DNA of 29,081 nt from Chara braunii (GCA_003427395.1 BFEA01000288.1:1429916-1458996), one strand, 5' to 3'. Counted from the first letter of the stretch, positions 1-10,976 are shown. The notes: generated from the letters alone by a model not told the origin. Numbers and translations are program-made.

Positions 1-173
1 CTCTCTCTCTCCTTTTGATAAACAAAAACGGGAATGGATCTCCCCGCTTTCGCGGAAAGATCCATTCCTGTTTCAGAATAGACAACAGAAACGTCGGCGC
101 AGGCGCGCGCTCGCTCGCGACAGAGGGAGACAGAGAGGCGGCGAATTCACCGAGGCCCTTCATGCAGGTCGCC

Positions 174-175
<2 letters not shown>

Positions 176-233
<58 letters not shown>
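176..233. repeat. (CT)n microsatellite
   Basis: A nearly perfect run of CT dinucleotides, broken once near the right end by TTT. The first dozen bases of the window are also CT repeats, and the last 100 bases are CT-rich, so CT/GA tracts recur here. The stretch before it (15-175) has no recognisable gene. Confidence 0.97.
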
Positions 234-238
<5 letters not shown>

Positions 239-654
239 AAACGAGAGTGAACCTTTCGCTAAAACAGGCAAAGATACACCACCTTGATTATTGTCTTTCT
301 TTCATGTTGAGGAGGAGGAAGTAACCGTTTTTTTTTTCTTTTTTCCATGTTTTTTAGAGTAAATCCCATTTTTCTGTCGTTGCTTTTTTTTTCCTCTGTT
401 CTTTATTCCGTGTTCTTCTCCAAGCACTTTTGGGTAGTTAGCACCCGGTAGTTCGAGCCTCGGCAAGGCTCGGCATATAGGTCGGTCGAGGCTCAAACTT
501 GATAACTGGGCCAAGTACTGGTGGTTTAACCAACTGGCGCAGGATAAGTGTCTGGCACCCAAGAGGCCACAAGATGGCAAAATTCAGGCCTCAACGAGAT
601 GAGCAGGTTTGCCTTCATTTAGGTTGGGGCCTGCCTAGGACAAGGATCCTCACA
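234..654 (-). mobile_element. Putative 3' LTR of the Ty3/gypsy remnant (far boundary unknown)
   Basis: Read on the minus strand, a TGTGAGGATCC start at 654 directly follows a purine-rich tract and the end of the pol frame, which is where a 3' LTR should begin. TG is the usual first dinucleotide of an LTR. I cannot fix the other end, and no second copy of this sequence was found to the right of the element, so the LTR call rests on position and the TG start. The stretch also holds T-rich runs (about 328-400) and no supportable gene. Confidence 0.45.
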
Positions 655-668
655 CTACCTCCTCCATT
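655..668 (-). promoter_or_regulatory. Polypurine tract candidate (plus-strand primer site)
   Basis: On the minus strand a short purine-rich run (ATGGAGGAGGTAG) lies between the TAA ending the chromodomain frame (694-696) and the TG that would open the LTR at 654. In LTR retroelements this tract primes plus-strand DNA synthesis. The order pol stop, purine tract, TG is what supports the call. The run is short and contains T residues. Confidence 0.45.
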
Positions 669-693
669 ACTTCAATAGTCCTCTGAGAAGTCC

Positions 694-1334
694 TTACTTA
701 GCACGCTGCTTCCTTTTCAATCTTCTTTTGTACGCAGAGATAACCTGCCGAGCAGTTTTAATCGATTCTTCCCTTGTGAACCAGCGGTCTTCCTCGGGAT
801 CAACATGATGTCTGAACCGCACTCTGTACTGCATCCGAGTCTGCGGCTTAGGAGGTCAGCCTTTGGAGACTTTTGTATTCGCATCACCTTGTGTTTGATG
901 ATATCATCGATGCTAACATGTTCGTCCATGGTTGGGGGCAGCATGCTCTTTCTTGAAGGGAACTTATCTGCTTCAGCAAAAGGAGCAAGTTTGGAGGCAT
1001 GGAAAAGAGGGTCTGCGCGTAGGTACCCGGGGATTCGGATGATATAAGAAGGCCCATCCAGTTCATCCCCCACTATGTCCAGAACTTCCCAAGGCCCAAA
1101 GTACTGTGGCATGAGCCTTCTAGATATAAGTTGTTCATCTCCCAGTTCAGATGACTTGACCCACACTTTTTTACCTACCGAAAATGTAGATGGTCGTTGG
1201 TGTCTGTTCTCGGACAACAAAATATCAAGAGTTGATGTGCGCTTGCAACCAAGATGTAGCCGGTTGGGAGTCATGCTAATAGTGTTATGCACAACGTTAT
1301 TGTACAGGTCAACAATGAGAGGTAACTTTTCATC
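694..1334 (-). pseudogene. Ty3/gypsy integrase C-terminal domain plus chromodomain (frameshifted)
   Basis: The minus-strand frame ending near 717 reads as the C-terminal part of a gypsy integrase. It has a segment like 'vhNTISMTPNRLHLG', then 'FSVGKKVWVKS', 'PQYFGPWEVLD', and the 'YIIRIPGYLRADPLFHASKL' stretch typical of the GPF/Y module. At about 850 the open frame leaves the domain. In another frame, ending at the TAA at 694-696, the sequence reads 'YRVRFRHHVDPEEDRW' followed by a helix-like 'SIKTARQVISAY' and a basic tail, which matches the layout of a chromodomain. This places the element in the chromovirus branch of Ty3/gypsy. Chromodomains in these integrases are thought to guide insertion towards particular chromatin. 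The frameshift makes this copy non-functional. Confidence 0.85.
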
Positions 1335-1690
1335 CTAGTCATCCTGGTTCGGCTTGATGTCATGTCGGAGCAGGTGTTGCACTACCCTGTTCATTTGCTC
1401 TGCTTGGCTATTTGTTTCTTAATGTCATTTTCAGTTGGGTACCCATCTGTTTAGTCGTGCTCTGCGACAACTCACTTATGAAGCGGGGATCCGTATCACT
1501 GACAATGGACTTAGGAATGTTGAAATCACGCACCCAGTTGTGCATAAAAATTTTAATAACATGGTTAGTTGTCAGGCTAGCGGTCTTGGGCAAAGCCACT
1601 AGTCTAGCAAACTTACTAAACCGGTCCACAATGACGAAGATGTATCTCTTACCACTTTTGCCAATCACCAGGTATTCATGAAGTCCATGG
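1335..1690 (-). pseudogene. Ty3/gypsy integrase catalytic core (DDE), broken
   Basis: The minus-strand frame reads 'SGKRYIFVIVDRFSKFARL' (first catalytic Asp in VDRFSK) and 'VSDTDPRFISEL' (second Asp). After a frameshift near 1410-1425 the sequence continues in another frame with 'SQAEQMNRVVQHLLRH', which holds the catalytic Glu. A TAG at 1335-1337 replaces the Trp usually found in the 'dW..lLp' motif. All three acidic residues of the DDE triad can therefore be seen, but the gene carries a frameshift and a stop. In an active element this enzyme joins the cDNA to the host chromosome. It lies directly upstream of the C-terminal domain on the same strand. Confidence 0.9.
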
Positions 1691-2209
1691 ACACACTCTA
1701 GTCAGGGCCAACGAGAATAGGTAAGGGTTTGATAAACCCAAGTAGACTGAAGCAGTGTCACAGTGTGTTCTCGATTTGTCACGTCGGCAAACATAACATA
1801 TTTTCTCATACTTTTTTTTATCTTTCAACATCATGGGCCACCAAAAACACTGTATTAAATTTGCTAACATTTTCTTAAAACCAAAACGACCGATTATGTT
1901 ATGGCATTCTCCCAAAAATGAACTACGCAAAGACTCTCTAAACAGGACATACAGTTTTTTATTCCCTGCTTTCTCCAGGAATAGCAAAACCTGCACCAGC
2001 ACAAACTCGTCAGATCTAGCCTTGTTTTTGGTCTCGACCTTCAAGTTCAAGTTTATATGATCTCGGACATTACCGGATCCTTTCGATAGATAGGCTTCCA
2101 CCATGGATCGAGTTATATCATCTGATATACCAAACTCGGTCACCAACACGCCCAAGTAATTTGCTCTTCCAGCTAAGGCATCCACTACCTTAGCTGCGTT
2201 TGAATCCAA
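1676..2209 (-). pseudogene. Ty3/gypsy RNase H end and integrase zinc-binding domain
   Basis: A 177-codon open frame. It begins with 'AAKVVDALAGR', the counterpart of the 'N.vADALSR' motif that ends the RNase H region. A linker of about 70 residues follows, then the integrase N-terminal zinc module: 'GECHNIIGRFGFKKMLANL', 'CFWWPMM' and 'CYVCRRDK'. The second His of the HHCC motif, normally GHfG, is Arg here (GRFG), so zinc binding would be impaired. The frame ends near 1676 with a short overlap into the core-domain frame, which marks a frameshift. The order RNase H, HHCC, core is the standard Ty3/gypsy pol order. Confidence 0.88.
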
Positions 2210-2377
2210 CTAAGAGTCTCGTGATCTGATCTCACATAAAAAAAATATGCCAAGGAGCTAGTGCCTCTAGTGAGTAAACGTATTGTAAAGGGTATAGAGT
2301 TTGCGCTCATAGGTGGATTTAACCATTATTTGAGATGATATCTTCTTACTCATGTGCACGATCGACCTCAATTTTTT

Positions 2378-2990
2378 TTACTCCCGCTGAGCAAGAACAA
2401 CGTCAATATCATGTTGGCCAACATCCGTGGTCACAACAAAAAGTTTCTCAGACTCTGGACGCTTCAAGACTTCATAGTTCATGAGAGCATACTTCAGTCT
2501 CTTGAAGGCTGCCTCACACTCATTTGTCCACGCCAATAAGGTGTCAAGGCGTGTGAGGTGAGTCAATGACGAGACTATATATGCTGGTCACGTTCACATC
2601 GTCAGACCTAATTTCATCTGCTGAAATTTCATGACCTAGATACAAGATCTTATTGTGACCAAACCCGCATTTTCCCAAGCTTATCTTATATTGGTGTTAA
2701 CGAAGGAGGCTCAACACGAAGTCTACATGCTTGGCGTGCTCCTCCACAGTCCGACTAAGAATAAGGACGCCATCGAGGTACACGACGATAAACTTATCTA
2801 AGTAGTCATAAAAAATCATGTCCATTGTAAGTTAGAATGTGCCAGGAGCATTGCACAAACCGAAAGGCTTCACCACAAACTCATACAGACCGTACCTGGT
2901 CTAAAAAACGTTTTTATACTGATCATCAATCTAATAGCAATCGGATGGTATCCGAACTCTAATGATCCCTTCCCACCATCTTCTTGAAGT
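2378..2990 (-). pseudogene. Ty3/gypsy reverse transcriptase (palm part) and RNase H start, broken
   Basis: Minus-strand fragments in several frames read as reverse transcriptase. They are 'FGYHPIAIR' (counterpart of SGYHQIRi), 'YGLYEFVVKPFGLCNAPGTF', 'FIVVYLDGVLILS' and 'KCGFGHNKILYLGHEIS'. The active-site YLDD motif has become YLDG, losing a catalytic Asp. The 62-codon frame at 2378-2566 holds the RNase H opening 'WTNECEAAFKRLKYAL' and 'LFVVTTDVGQHDIDVVLAQ', where the usual TDAS is TDVG. In-frame stops and frameshifts separate the pieces. Upstream of about 2990 I find no fingers domain, protease or gag, so the 5' half of the element is missing or unrecognisable. Confidence 0.88.
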
Positions 2991-4189
2991 CTGGTTCCTA
3001 TGTTTTGGTTTGGTTATAAATGATTGTGTCATGAGAAGTGGTTTTGTAGCAGTTACCGTAGTGTTCTTTTATCTCTTTCTAAGGAGTCCAGTGGGTCAGG
3101 TCTATGTTTAATGATGCAGTATGGCGCCCAAGGAGGGTGAAGAGGCACTGATCCCGACCGTTTTTCTCACTACTTCTCAGTATCTTTTTGATTTTCATAG
3201 TTCTTGACATTTGCGAGGGATGTTGGACCCAGTTTCCAGCAAGTGTAGCTCCCCACCAATAGATGGAGTGACTAAATAGAACCTAGTAGGGGGGGTTACT
3301 CTTGTCACCTTCTCCATTGAGTCTACCGAGTCTTGAATTAAAAAAAGGAAAAAAAAAATGTTGGAATGATTGAGGTTGTGGAGTTCTGTTTGCCGAAAAG
3401 GGAAAAAGAGAGAGTACGGCTATACGAGGAGGGATGAATTCTTAGGGTGTAAGCGTCAGAGGAAAGGGAAAGGACTAGGTTGGGGCGGGGGGGAATTGGA
3501 GCAAAACCGACCATCTCCCCTCTCACAACCAAAAGTACCGGAAAACATTTCTGACAAAAAACGAGTTACTTATATGTCATGGTTATACCATCCGAAGGAA
3601 TGCAATGATTAAAGGCACCATGTACGACGGCCGGGGGAAAAACTAGTGGGTAGACACTTGTAGCTTAACGCTCCACCGAGCGTTATGCAGGTAATTCCGG
3701 GTGACAAATGGATACTGCACAACAACAGAGTAGGGAAGTGGTCGCCCAATGAGAATAACTTCTCCTTGGTAAAAAAACTTTGTGAAGATTAGGTAGCGGC
3801 TTCCTCTTCTCCTCCACCTCAACGTGGAGGATGACTACCTATGGTCAAAATTTTACAAATGAGTTCCACCACGCAACAACGCAGGTTATACGAGCACCAT
3901 TGAAGCGTGTGCCGATCAAGATGGTTCCCTTCCTCTCATTTGTCACGATGGGGTCTCATCTACATCGATACAGGGACCACATTTTCATCTTTGTTTCCCC
4001 CCCGACAACCACAACTATGGTGTTATGCCATGTAGATGAGCCCTGAAGGTAACACTTGCCAAATATACAGAATGATGCGTGTATCTGCACTAAGAAAGTG
4101 GAAACATACACCCCTAATGTGCTTCCTTTTTTATCTGCAACAAAATTTTATTTCGGGTTCATTGCCTCATGCAAAAGTGAACCGAGTCA
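2991..4189. other. Intergenic stretch, no gene seen
   Basis: No domain or long open frame that I can support. If the Ty3/gypsy element was once complete, its gag, protease and 5' LTR should lie here on the minus strand, but I recognise none of them. Short A and T runs occur near 3339-3358. Confidence 0.5.
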
Positions 4190-4256
4190 ACGACCTATCT
4201 CAGTTGGTAAGGCACACATGCTTTCAGGAGATCTTGGGTTCAATTCCCACGGCCTA
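4190..4256 (+). mobile_element. tRNA-like segment, possible SINE head
   Basis: The stretch contains an A-box-like TATCTCAGTTGGTA at 4196-4209 and a B-box-like GGTTCAATTCC at 4237-4247, about 41 bases apart, which is the spacing of an internal Pol III promoter in a tRNA. The T arm can form most of a five-base stem, but the anticodon stem is poor, so a working tRNA gene is unlikely. A tRNA-derived SINE is the best reading. No clear tail or target-site duplication was located. Confidence 0.4.
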
Positions 4257-5270
4257 ATAAATAACCTGGGCATAGTTGGTATGTGTTATCTACGAATGGA
4301 GTCTGATGGACCGATGGCCCTCTCCATCAGCATCAAGCGGGTAATGCTAGTGCTCGTAGGGGGGAGGGGGACATAAAGGGAGGTACAATGACATGTCACG
4401 TCGATGAAGCTCAGTTCATACCCCTAGCCAATCTAGTTCACCTGGTGTAGCAGGCATTGCATCTGGTAGTTGGTGCAGCTACCACATGTTCCCTCGTTGA
4501 AGGCTTGAACATGATTGTGGTCGTTACGGGACCCCCCATAATACTGTAATGATAATAAAAAAATGCATGAAAGGACATCTTGTCCACATTTGGTTTTTCT
4601 TTGGTCTCCTTTCAAACCATCACTACCTAATACACTGGGACACTAAGTTGCAAAAATAACCTATTCCGAAGAAGTCGGAGGCTCGAAGAAATGTTAAAGG
4701 GCAAAAACAAAGAAAATGAAAGAAAAAAAAAAAAACTAAAAAAACTATCGAATCTAGTAACATCAGGAACGACCTTCACAGAGGTGGAAGTCACACAAGT
4801 GCTATCATATCGTTGTAGTGCCCTGTGAGTGGGGCAGGGCGTATTCCACGGGGGACAACTAACTAGTACCTCTCTCACCTCATACTCATACAAGTATTAT
4901 AGCGTGTTGTATCGGGCCGCAATCAAAACATAAGGATGTTTTTTTTTTCCTTCTTTTTTATTTGTTGCTCAGCAGACATATATCATCGTTGATGGATTAG
5001 TCACACTAGCACCTCATATAATATATCTAATGATTATCACAACGTTGATGAAGATTTTTGTTTTTTTCTCCTTAATTTTTTTTTCTTGTTTTTTTTTGGA
5101 TGGAAATGTCGTGAGTACCAGAAAAGAAAACACAATGGAATCATGACTCGATAAATCTCTGTGCGAGGTGAAATTTAGATTCGACAAAACAAGGTCAGAG
5201 GTAGTGGTAGTTTAAAAAGAAAAAGCCACACTACATTCTTATTTTAAATTCGTTCCACCTTTCACTATAG
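4257..5270. other. Intergenic stretch, AT-rich, no gene seen
   Basis: The first part may be the body of the SINE-like element. The remainder has poly-A and poly-T runs (about 4718-4745, 4940-4960 and 5055-5100) and no supportable coding frame. Confidence 0.5.
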
Positions 5271-5333
5271 GTATTGAATTGGTTGGGTACTGCATGTTGG
5301 ATTCTAGAGGTCGTGAGTTCAGTCTTAGGGTCT
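5271..5333 (+). mobile_element. Second tRNA-like segment, possible SINE head
   Basis: An A-box-like TTGAATTGGTTGGG at 5274-5287 is followed about 41 bases later by a B-box-like GAGTTCAGTCTT at 5315-5326. The spacing equals that in the element at 4190, but the boxes are more degenerate. A relic of a tRNA-derived SINE is the likeliest explanation. The evidence is weak on its own. Confidence 0.28.
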
Positions 5334-5540
5334 CGTTAAACACTTCAAAAAACCGCCCGTTTTTAGGAATGCAAACTTGTTGTTAGAAGTGTTCTAAAAA
5401 AAAATCGTGAAGAATAATATGAAAACAACATAAGAAGCGTTCCCATTTTTTTTAGGAATCCCAGGCAAAGCGACTGGAAAAATAAAGCTCCTCACAAAGA
5501 GCTTTAAAATTCGGGTTTATTGTTTATTAAACATTCGTAT

Positions 5541-5580
5541 TGTGATAAACTCTATTTGATTGTGATAAACTTTATTTGAT
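5541..5580. repeat. 20-bp tandem duplication
   Basis: Two adjacent 20-base copies starting TGTGATAAAC differ at one position. Confidence 0.95.
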
Positions 5581-7594
5581 TGGATTACAATTTTTTTATA
5601 AATGAATTTTATGTTTGATGCTTTTATCGCTTGCCATATCATAAAAACCTAAAAATTTGACAATTCATTTTTATAATTTTATTGTCATATCACACGCTAA
5701 TTGCAATCCCCTGGATAACCACCGCCCCACACTGATCAAAACTTTGTGCTCCAAGTGTAGGTGCATGGATCGGTACCTTCGCCAAAGCCTCGCTCATATG
5801 GCATACACCAACTAGGATTACCGGGATCAACGCTCGTGGCAGAGGATGTTTGAGTTGTGCAAGACTGCTCAATTGATGTGTGATAGAGCTTCATGATCCC
5901 CCATGTACTCTGACGCATTATCGCGTGAGGCAAGAAACAACATCGAGGCCATGAATGACCTAAATAAGTATGTACAAAGTCTTTTTTTTCTTCCCCAGAG
6001 TAACGATAGTATTAGGTGAATTTAGGTCCCCTATCTAACTTCTTGATAATTTATGATCTGGATGTATCTCTTTCCGTTTTTTCAATATTATGAGAAAACT
6101 TTGAAGTCAAATAGTTTTTCGTTATTTTTTCGACCACCTCCGCCTTTGTCACTCATCGTTCTCGCCATTATCCTTTTCTTCGTGCTAAACTTACCTACGG
6201 AGATCTTAATTTATACCTGAGGCTCCACCCCCACCTTTGAAAATTCCTTCGCATTCCTCTCTTTTTTGCGATTTTTAGAAAGTTGGGATCGTGTGGGGTT
6301 GTGTGTCACACAATGCTCAAGTATTAATTAGGTTATCTGCAAATGGCAGGGCTCGATGGAATGGGCCTGCTATTTGGGCCGCTCCTACGAGCTCCAACAG
6401 TAGGCTCGCTATAGCTATTTCTCTCAAAAGAAAAAAAATGAGAAAATGATTTGCCTCTTCAACCCGTTCCCCATGCATCTAAATCCATCCCTGCTAGTGT
6501 CCCCTAATTCCTCCATCCCCTTGCTGAGCTAGACTAGGGGGCAAGGGTGTGGGTGGTCATTCTAACGACTGAGGCAGGTAAGGATGAGGGTGATGGAATA
6601 AAACCCACCTCCTCTATTGTATCCAGAGCACCCTGATGGAACTAAGTTTGTGCTAAGCTAGCACAGACCTAGCCAATCTGTTGACCAGGGTCTGGTGGCT
6701 CTGGCCCAACGAGGGTTTGGTCCAGTCGTCCATGTGCCAGTATGAAGAAGCCATAAACCTGGTCTGAAAACTATCGCTTTCGTGCTTTGTTAGCACTAAC
6801 GAAGCATCAACCTCGGGCCCACGTCTATGCTTCATCGCCAGGAACCACTTGTGCGCCTTGGGCAAAGACTATGGCATGCTTGTTTGTTGGATAGCTCTCG
6901 TGCATCCATGACATGCATGTTAGCCTACGAAAAAGGACCCTGCTAGAGAGGCGATACCCCCGGAATAAGTAGGGTAAGAGTTTCATGGCGTCCAGAACCA
7001 GTCCCAAGGGCGTTTGTAGTGTGTAACATCGACAATATCCTTGACAGTCATATCCCGGACTCCTGTTCAAATCAGGGTTCCAACCTGGTTAAATAGTTGT
7101 GCCAACCGGTCTAGGGAGTTCGAGTAATGATGGTGCCACCAAATAGTGAACGCTTGTGTGCTCGTCGTATGCACGACTATGGAAGGGAGAACATAAGTCC
7201 AACGTGTTTCGCCCGACTGATGCTTTCAACACACTGGCTCTCAGTCTCTCTACCCAAATGCCATTTTTCCTTCCATTATAGTTTTTGCTGCACATCTGTG
7301 AATCTGTCTTCTCGGTTTTCTTTTTTGTCTTGTGTTTTAATAGGAAGCTCGCATATTTCCTTATCAAACGAGAATCGGTTAAAGTTTCCCCAATGTTCTT
7401 TGGGACATCCGTTAAAATTGGAAAGACAGTTTTTTTTTTCCATGTTTATAATGAACTCAATCCATCGCAATTGTCAACATGTGACCGGCGGGAACCCCCT
7501 TGGGCCAGGGAAGTAGAGGCAGTTTCAATAGCTGATTGGCCGTTCAACTATACACCAGGAATATTGGAAATATTGGATCCAAATGACCACATTC
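5581..7594. other. Intergenic stretch, no gene seen
   Basis: Several open frames of 60-130 codons occur on both strands, but none has a recognisable domain. The sequence at 7067-7085 can form a T-arm-like hairpin, but it lacks a matching A box. Confidence 0.5.
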
Positions 7595-7676
7595 GACGTA
7601 ATTAGTCAGATGCTTGAAGGAAAGTGTTGGCGTAGCTATGGACGTAATTAGTTAGATGCCTTTAGGAAAGTGCTCG
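7595..7676. repeat. Imperfect direct repeat, 46-bp period
   Basis: GACGTAATTAG occurs at 7595 and again at 7641, each followed by a similar AGATGC...GGAAAGTG stretch. The second copy is shorter. Confidence 0.85.
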
Positions 7677-8438
7677 TGAAGTATGCGCAGCTAGACTGGA
7701 AGAGTGGAAGGCTAGCAAAAGATTTTCAAGTAGGCAGGCAGGCACGCAGGAGCATACAAGACTGATAGAGTGCCAAACAGGCAAACATACCAAGCAGTTT
7801 GTCAGTCCGTATGCCTGCCTGACAGTTTACTTTTATTTTGTCTGGCAGTCTGTCGATCAAAGTGAGAAGGGATGAGAACCTATACTATAGGCACAGAGGG
7901 TAGTGTTCCACTACAGATCACTCTACAGGCATTTGAGTGATTGATGACCATGTGCATTTGGACAAGTCCAACATTCTGAATGTACTAGGTCCAAAATGCA
8001 TCGGAATGCATGTAGTGTGTTGCCTAGTGGAGCGAGGATCATGGTTCGCATGAAATATTTTTTAGAGGAATAAAAAATAGGGTAATTGAACCCAACAAGG
8101 CACTTTCTCCGAGCTACAATTATCTTGCAAAACTTCAAGATCAGCAAGCAAGCAAGCAATTGTGACCCTCAACATTGAGCGTTGGGGGACTCAAATAACG
8201 TGGAACACGCAGTCAGGCATGAATGACTTGAGTTTGGGCCTCGCTCCACTACTGACTACATGCACAAAAGACAAAAGATATGTCGATGTATATATCCACG
8301 TTCTAGCGGACGATTCATTCTCATTTTGCACATTCGGTGGGTAGTGGAGCGAGACCCTCTCACGGAGCAGGCGCTTCGAAAATTCCTAATATGATTATGT
8401 CATTGAAGTTCAAATAAGCGGTCGGCCATGGCGCAAAG
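7677..8438. other. Intergenic stretch with short inverted and GGCA-type repeats
   Basis: CAGGCAGGCA near 7735 and its reverse complement near 7812 can form a hairpin, and an AAGC run lies at about 8146-8158. A perfect 13-base inverted repeat joins 8240-8252 to 8341-8353, and a related copy lies near 8030. No coding region is supported. Confidence 0.6.
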
Positions 8439-8625
8439 CTCTTTCAAACTCGCTCAATAGCACTCCCACCCCCTTACACTGCACTATCCTCTTTCAAACT
8501 TGCTCAATACCTCAATGTGCGCACACCCCCTTTCACTATACTCTCCTCATTCAAACTTGCTCAATACCCCAATGTGCACACCCCCTCCCTTCCACTACAC
8601 TCTCCTCAATAACAACTTCGCTACT
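8439..8625. repeat. Degenerate tandem repeat of about 55 bp
   Basis: A TTTCAAACTTGCTCAATA core recurs three times (near 8441, 8492 and 8549), with CACACCCCC and ACTCTCCTC stretches between the copies. A fourth, decayed copy starts near 8600. Confidence 0.85.
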
Positions 8626-8636
8626 GTAAAAGGAAC

Positions 8637-8708
8637 ACTTAAATGTACAGTCTCCAAATTAAACCTATCCTAACTTAAATGTACAATCTCCAAATTAAGC
8701 CTATCCTT
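8637..8708. repeat. 36-bp tandem duplication
   Basis: Two adjacent copies (8637-8672 and 8673-8708) begin with ACTTAAATGTACA and contain CTCCAAATTAA. They differ at a few positions. Confidence 0.93.
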
Positions 8709-9864
8709 ATTTTTCACAAATTCAAAACAATCTTCATATCTTCACGATACAACCACACAGCTTGGACTTGGTGAGTAGGCTAAAAAGAACGACCGACAAA
8801 TGCTCTACTCTATTTCCAATCGCCGAACGTCACTGTGTATTATTCACCCTCCCCCCTCCAACTTCACGACATTTTAAACCGTAAATCATTCACCCTCTCA
8901 ACCTAAGCAAGATTTCCGCTTCTCCACTGTCCATGCAGTCAAGAGAGGAGGAAGAATGATTCTGTATAAAAAATCGTAAAAGATATCGTCGGCCCGGCAA
9001 TGGGTCATATAGCTCCACTACTCGAACCCCTTCTAACTCTTACTCCGCCCCCCGGGTAGAGAGAAAAGTATGCCTTATCGCGTCAGGAGTCAACCCCCTC
9101 CATCTCCTCTGCAAAGCACAAAGATTGACTCCTTAGGACGAGGTCAACCAATCGATTGATCACAAAAATCCACTTTGTCGAAGTCCACCAAAACGAGAAT
9201 ATTCCGTTCTCTCTTCGTATAAAATTAATTCGTAGGATGAAGTCCGATGAATGAACAAGCATTGAACTCCCAAAGGACGAGCTCAAGATAACATTCCTCA
9301 AGATTTCCAAGGAGTACGTTGTCAAGTAAAAAACTCAAGAAAACGCGTAGAGGATTGTGTAAATACTACCTGGAGCTCCCTAAAATTCGGGTGGAAGAAC
9401 CTTAAATGAGTTCAGTCAGTATCACCTCATTGCCTCAGAGAGACAAGTAATGAGGGAGCACGGTTGGAAGGGTAAGTGTAGCAAGCACAACAATGGGGTA
9501 AATAACCCTCTCCTACCATCAACATCAACCCTCTTCGACATTCCGTAAAAGTGCAACGCTGCAATCTGCCACAAACAAGTTTTCTCAAATCCGACAATAG
9601 GTATAAAGAGAAGGGGGGTAAGGTATTATTAGCAGATAAATCTTACCCCTGATGTGACAAACTTCCCTTCGTTTCTCCCACATGCGACTCTATTTGTACC
9701 CGAAGATTCGCTAGGGTATTGCTTTTGCGTGCGGTCAGCACAATGGCTGTCTTGGCAGCATAGGATCTCAAAGTCGACTTTCCCAACAACTTTTCAACTC
9801 GTTCCCACTGTGACTTAACATAGAGTATACAAATACCTTCCTTCTAGTTCGAAAAAAAGATTGA
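8709..9864. other. Intergenic stretch, no gene seen
   Basis: No recognisable domain, RNA gene or strong repeat. It lies downstream of the minus-strand kinesin copies. Confidence 0.5.
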
Positions 9865-10360
9865 TCGGTGCCTTCTCCAGTTAACACGAATGCATCTACA
9901 GAGGCTAGCTGCGAGCAAGAGAGGGCTGCACTCGGGGCAAGCTCCGTGGAGTGTGAGAGACTTTTGTACAAAGCAGCAGCTGAGTATATGTTTTTGAAGT
10001 CCGATATCTTTCCAGTCCCACCAGCCACGGTTCGTGAGTTCAGCCAGTTATCATCTTCCCGTGCAGCTCCTCATCGACTGGCCCTTCCGGACTTCAAATT
10101 GACCAGCTCGTTCATCAACAGAACTTGGTCGGACTTAAAACCTTGCAACTCGCCTTTGCTTCCTGGAACGCCGTCGCCAAATGAGAGCACAGACTGTTGC
10201 TTTTCATTGACGTTCTCGGCCTATACCAGATGGCAGATTCCTCCTTCCCATCAGAAAACACAACTTTTTCAAGCTCATCCTTCTTACTCTTGATAGGACA
10301 GTTTGTGTCTACGGGACTGATTGCAACATTGATTAGGCACTGAATCCGAATCATCATCTT
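9865..10360 (-). pseudogene. M1: C-terminal fragment of a kinesin-like pseudogene
   Basis: Minus-strand sequence in more than one frame matches the tail of the neighbouring copy M2. It opens with 'DDDSDSVPNQC', matching 'DNLDSVSNQC' in the array. Next come 'PVDTNCPIKSKKDELEKVVF' (compare 'TDCLVKNEKEEREQFAF' in M2) and, in a shifted frame, 'MAGGTGKISDFKNIYSAAALY' (compare 'TAGGGTAKRLDFNNICSPAVLY'). The last residues and stop seen in M2 are missing. Instead the sequence runs into the post-stop segment that also follows M2 (shared TGCACTCGGGGCAAGCTCCG at 9926-9945 and about 10471). M1 lies downstream of M2 on the same strand, so the minus strand carries its own small tandem duplication. It has several frameshifts. 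Confidence 0.8.
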
Positions 10361-10500
10361 TTTTTTGCGATTTACAAAGAAGCTTGCGCCTAGAATTGCA
10401 CCCCCCGTCTCGTTTCCGACCCTAGGCTAGGGGAGGCTTCTACGACTTCATTCTTAGCTACAAGTGAAACTGCACTCGGGGCAAGCTCCGTGGAGTGCGA
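10361..10500 (-). other. Spacer between M1 and M2, including a shared post-stop segment
   Basis: About 30 bases next to the M2 stop (10470-10500) are shared with M1 and, more loosely, with the sequence after the stop of U7 (27851-27880). They may be the remains of a 3' UTR. No poly(A) tract follows the M2 stop on the minus strand. Confidence 0.55.
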
Positions 10501-10976
10501 CTAGCTCCGCATCTGCTGGTTCTTGTTCAACATGCTTGAAAATGTAAGCGAAGTAAGATGGTATGCTATGGGAGAGAACTCCATACCTTCGTACAATACA
10601 GCAGGCGAGCATATGTTGTTGAAGTCCAATCTCTTTGCAGTCCCACCACCCGCTGTTCGCAAGTTCAACCGGTCGTCATCTTCCAACTCAACTCCTCCAC
10701 GACTGACCCTTTCAGACTTCAAACCGATCAGCTCGTTCATCAACGGAACTTGGTCGGACTTAGAACTTTGTAAGTCGTCTTCCCTCCCTGTAACGCCGCC
10801 GCCAAATGAGAGCACAGGTTGTTCCTTTTCCTCGACATTCTCAGCATCTGCCACAGTGGTCTCCTTCCCATTGGGAAACGCAAATTGTTCGCGTTCCTCC
10901 TTCTCATTTTTCACAAGACAGTCTGTGTCCGTAGGAATAGTATCAGGGTTGTCGACCCCCGGGCCCGGGGGCCCGG

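Noticed and set aside
7061-7090. T-arm-like hairpin with a TTCAAAT loop
   Set aside because: No matching A box or acceptor stem is found at the right distance, so neither a tRNA nor a SINE is supported.
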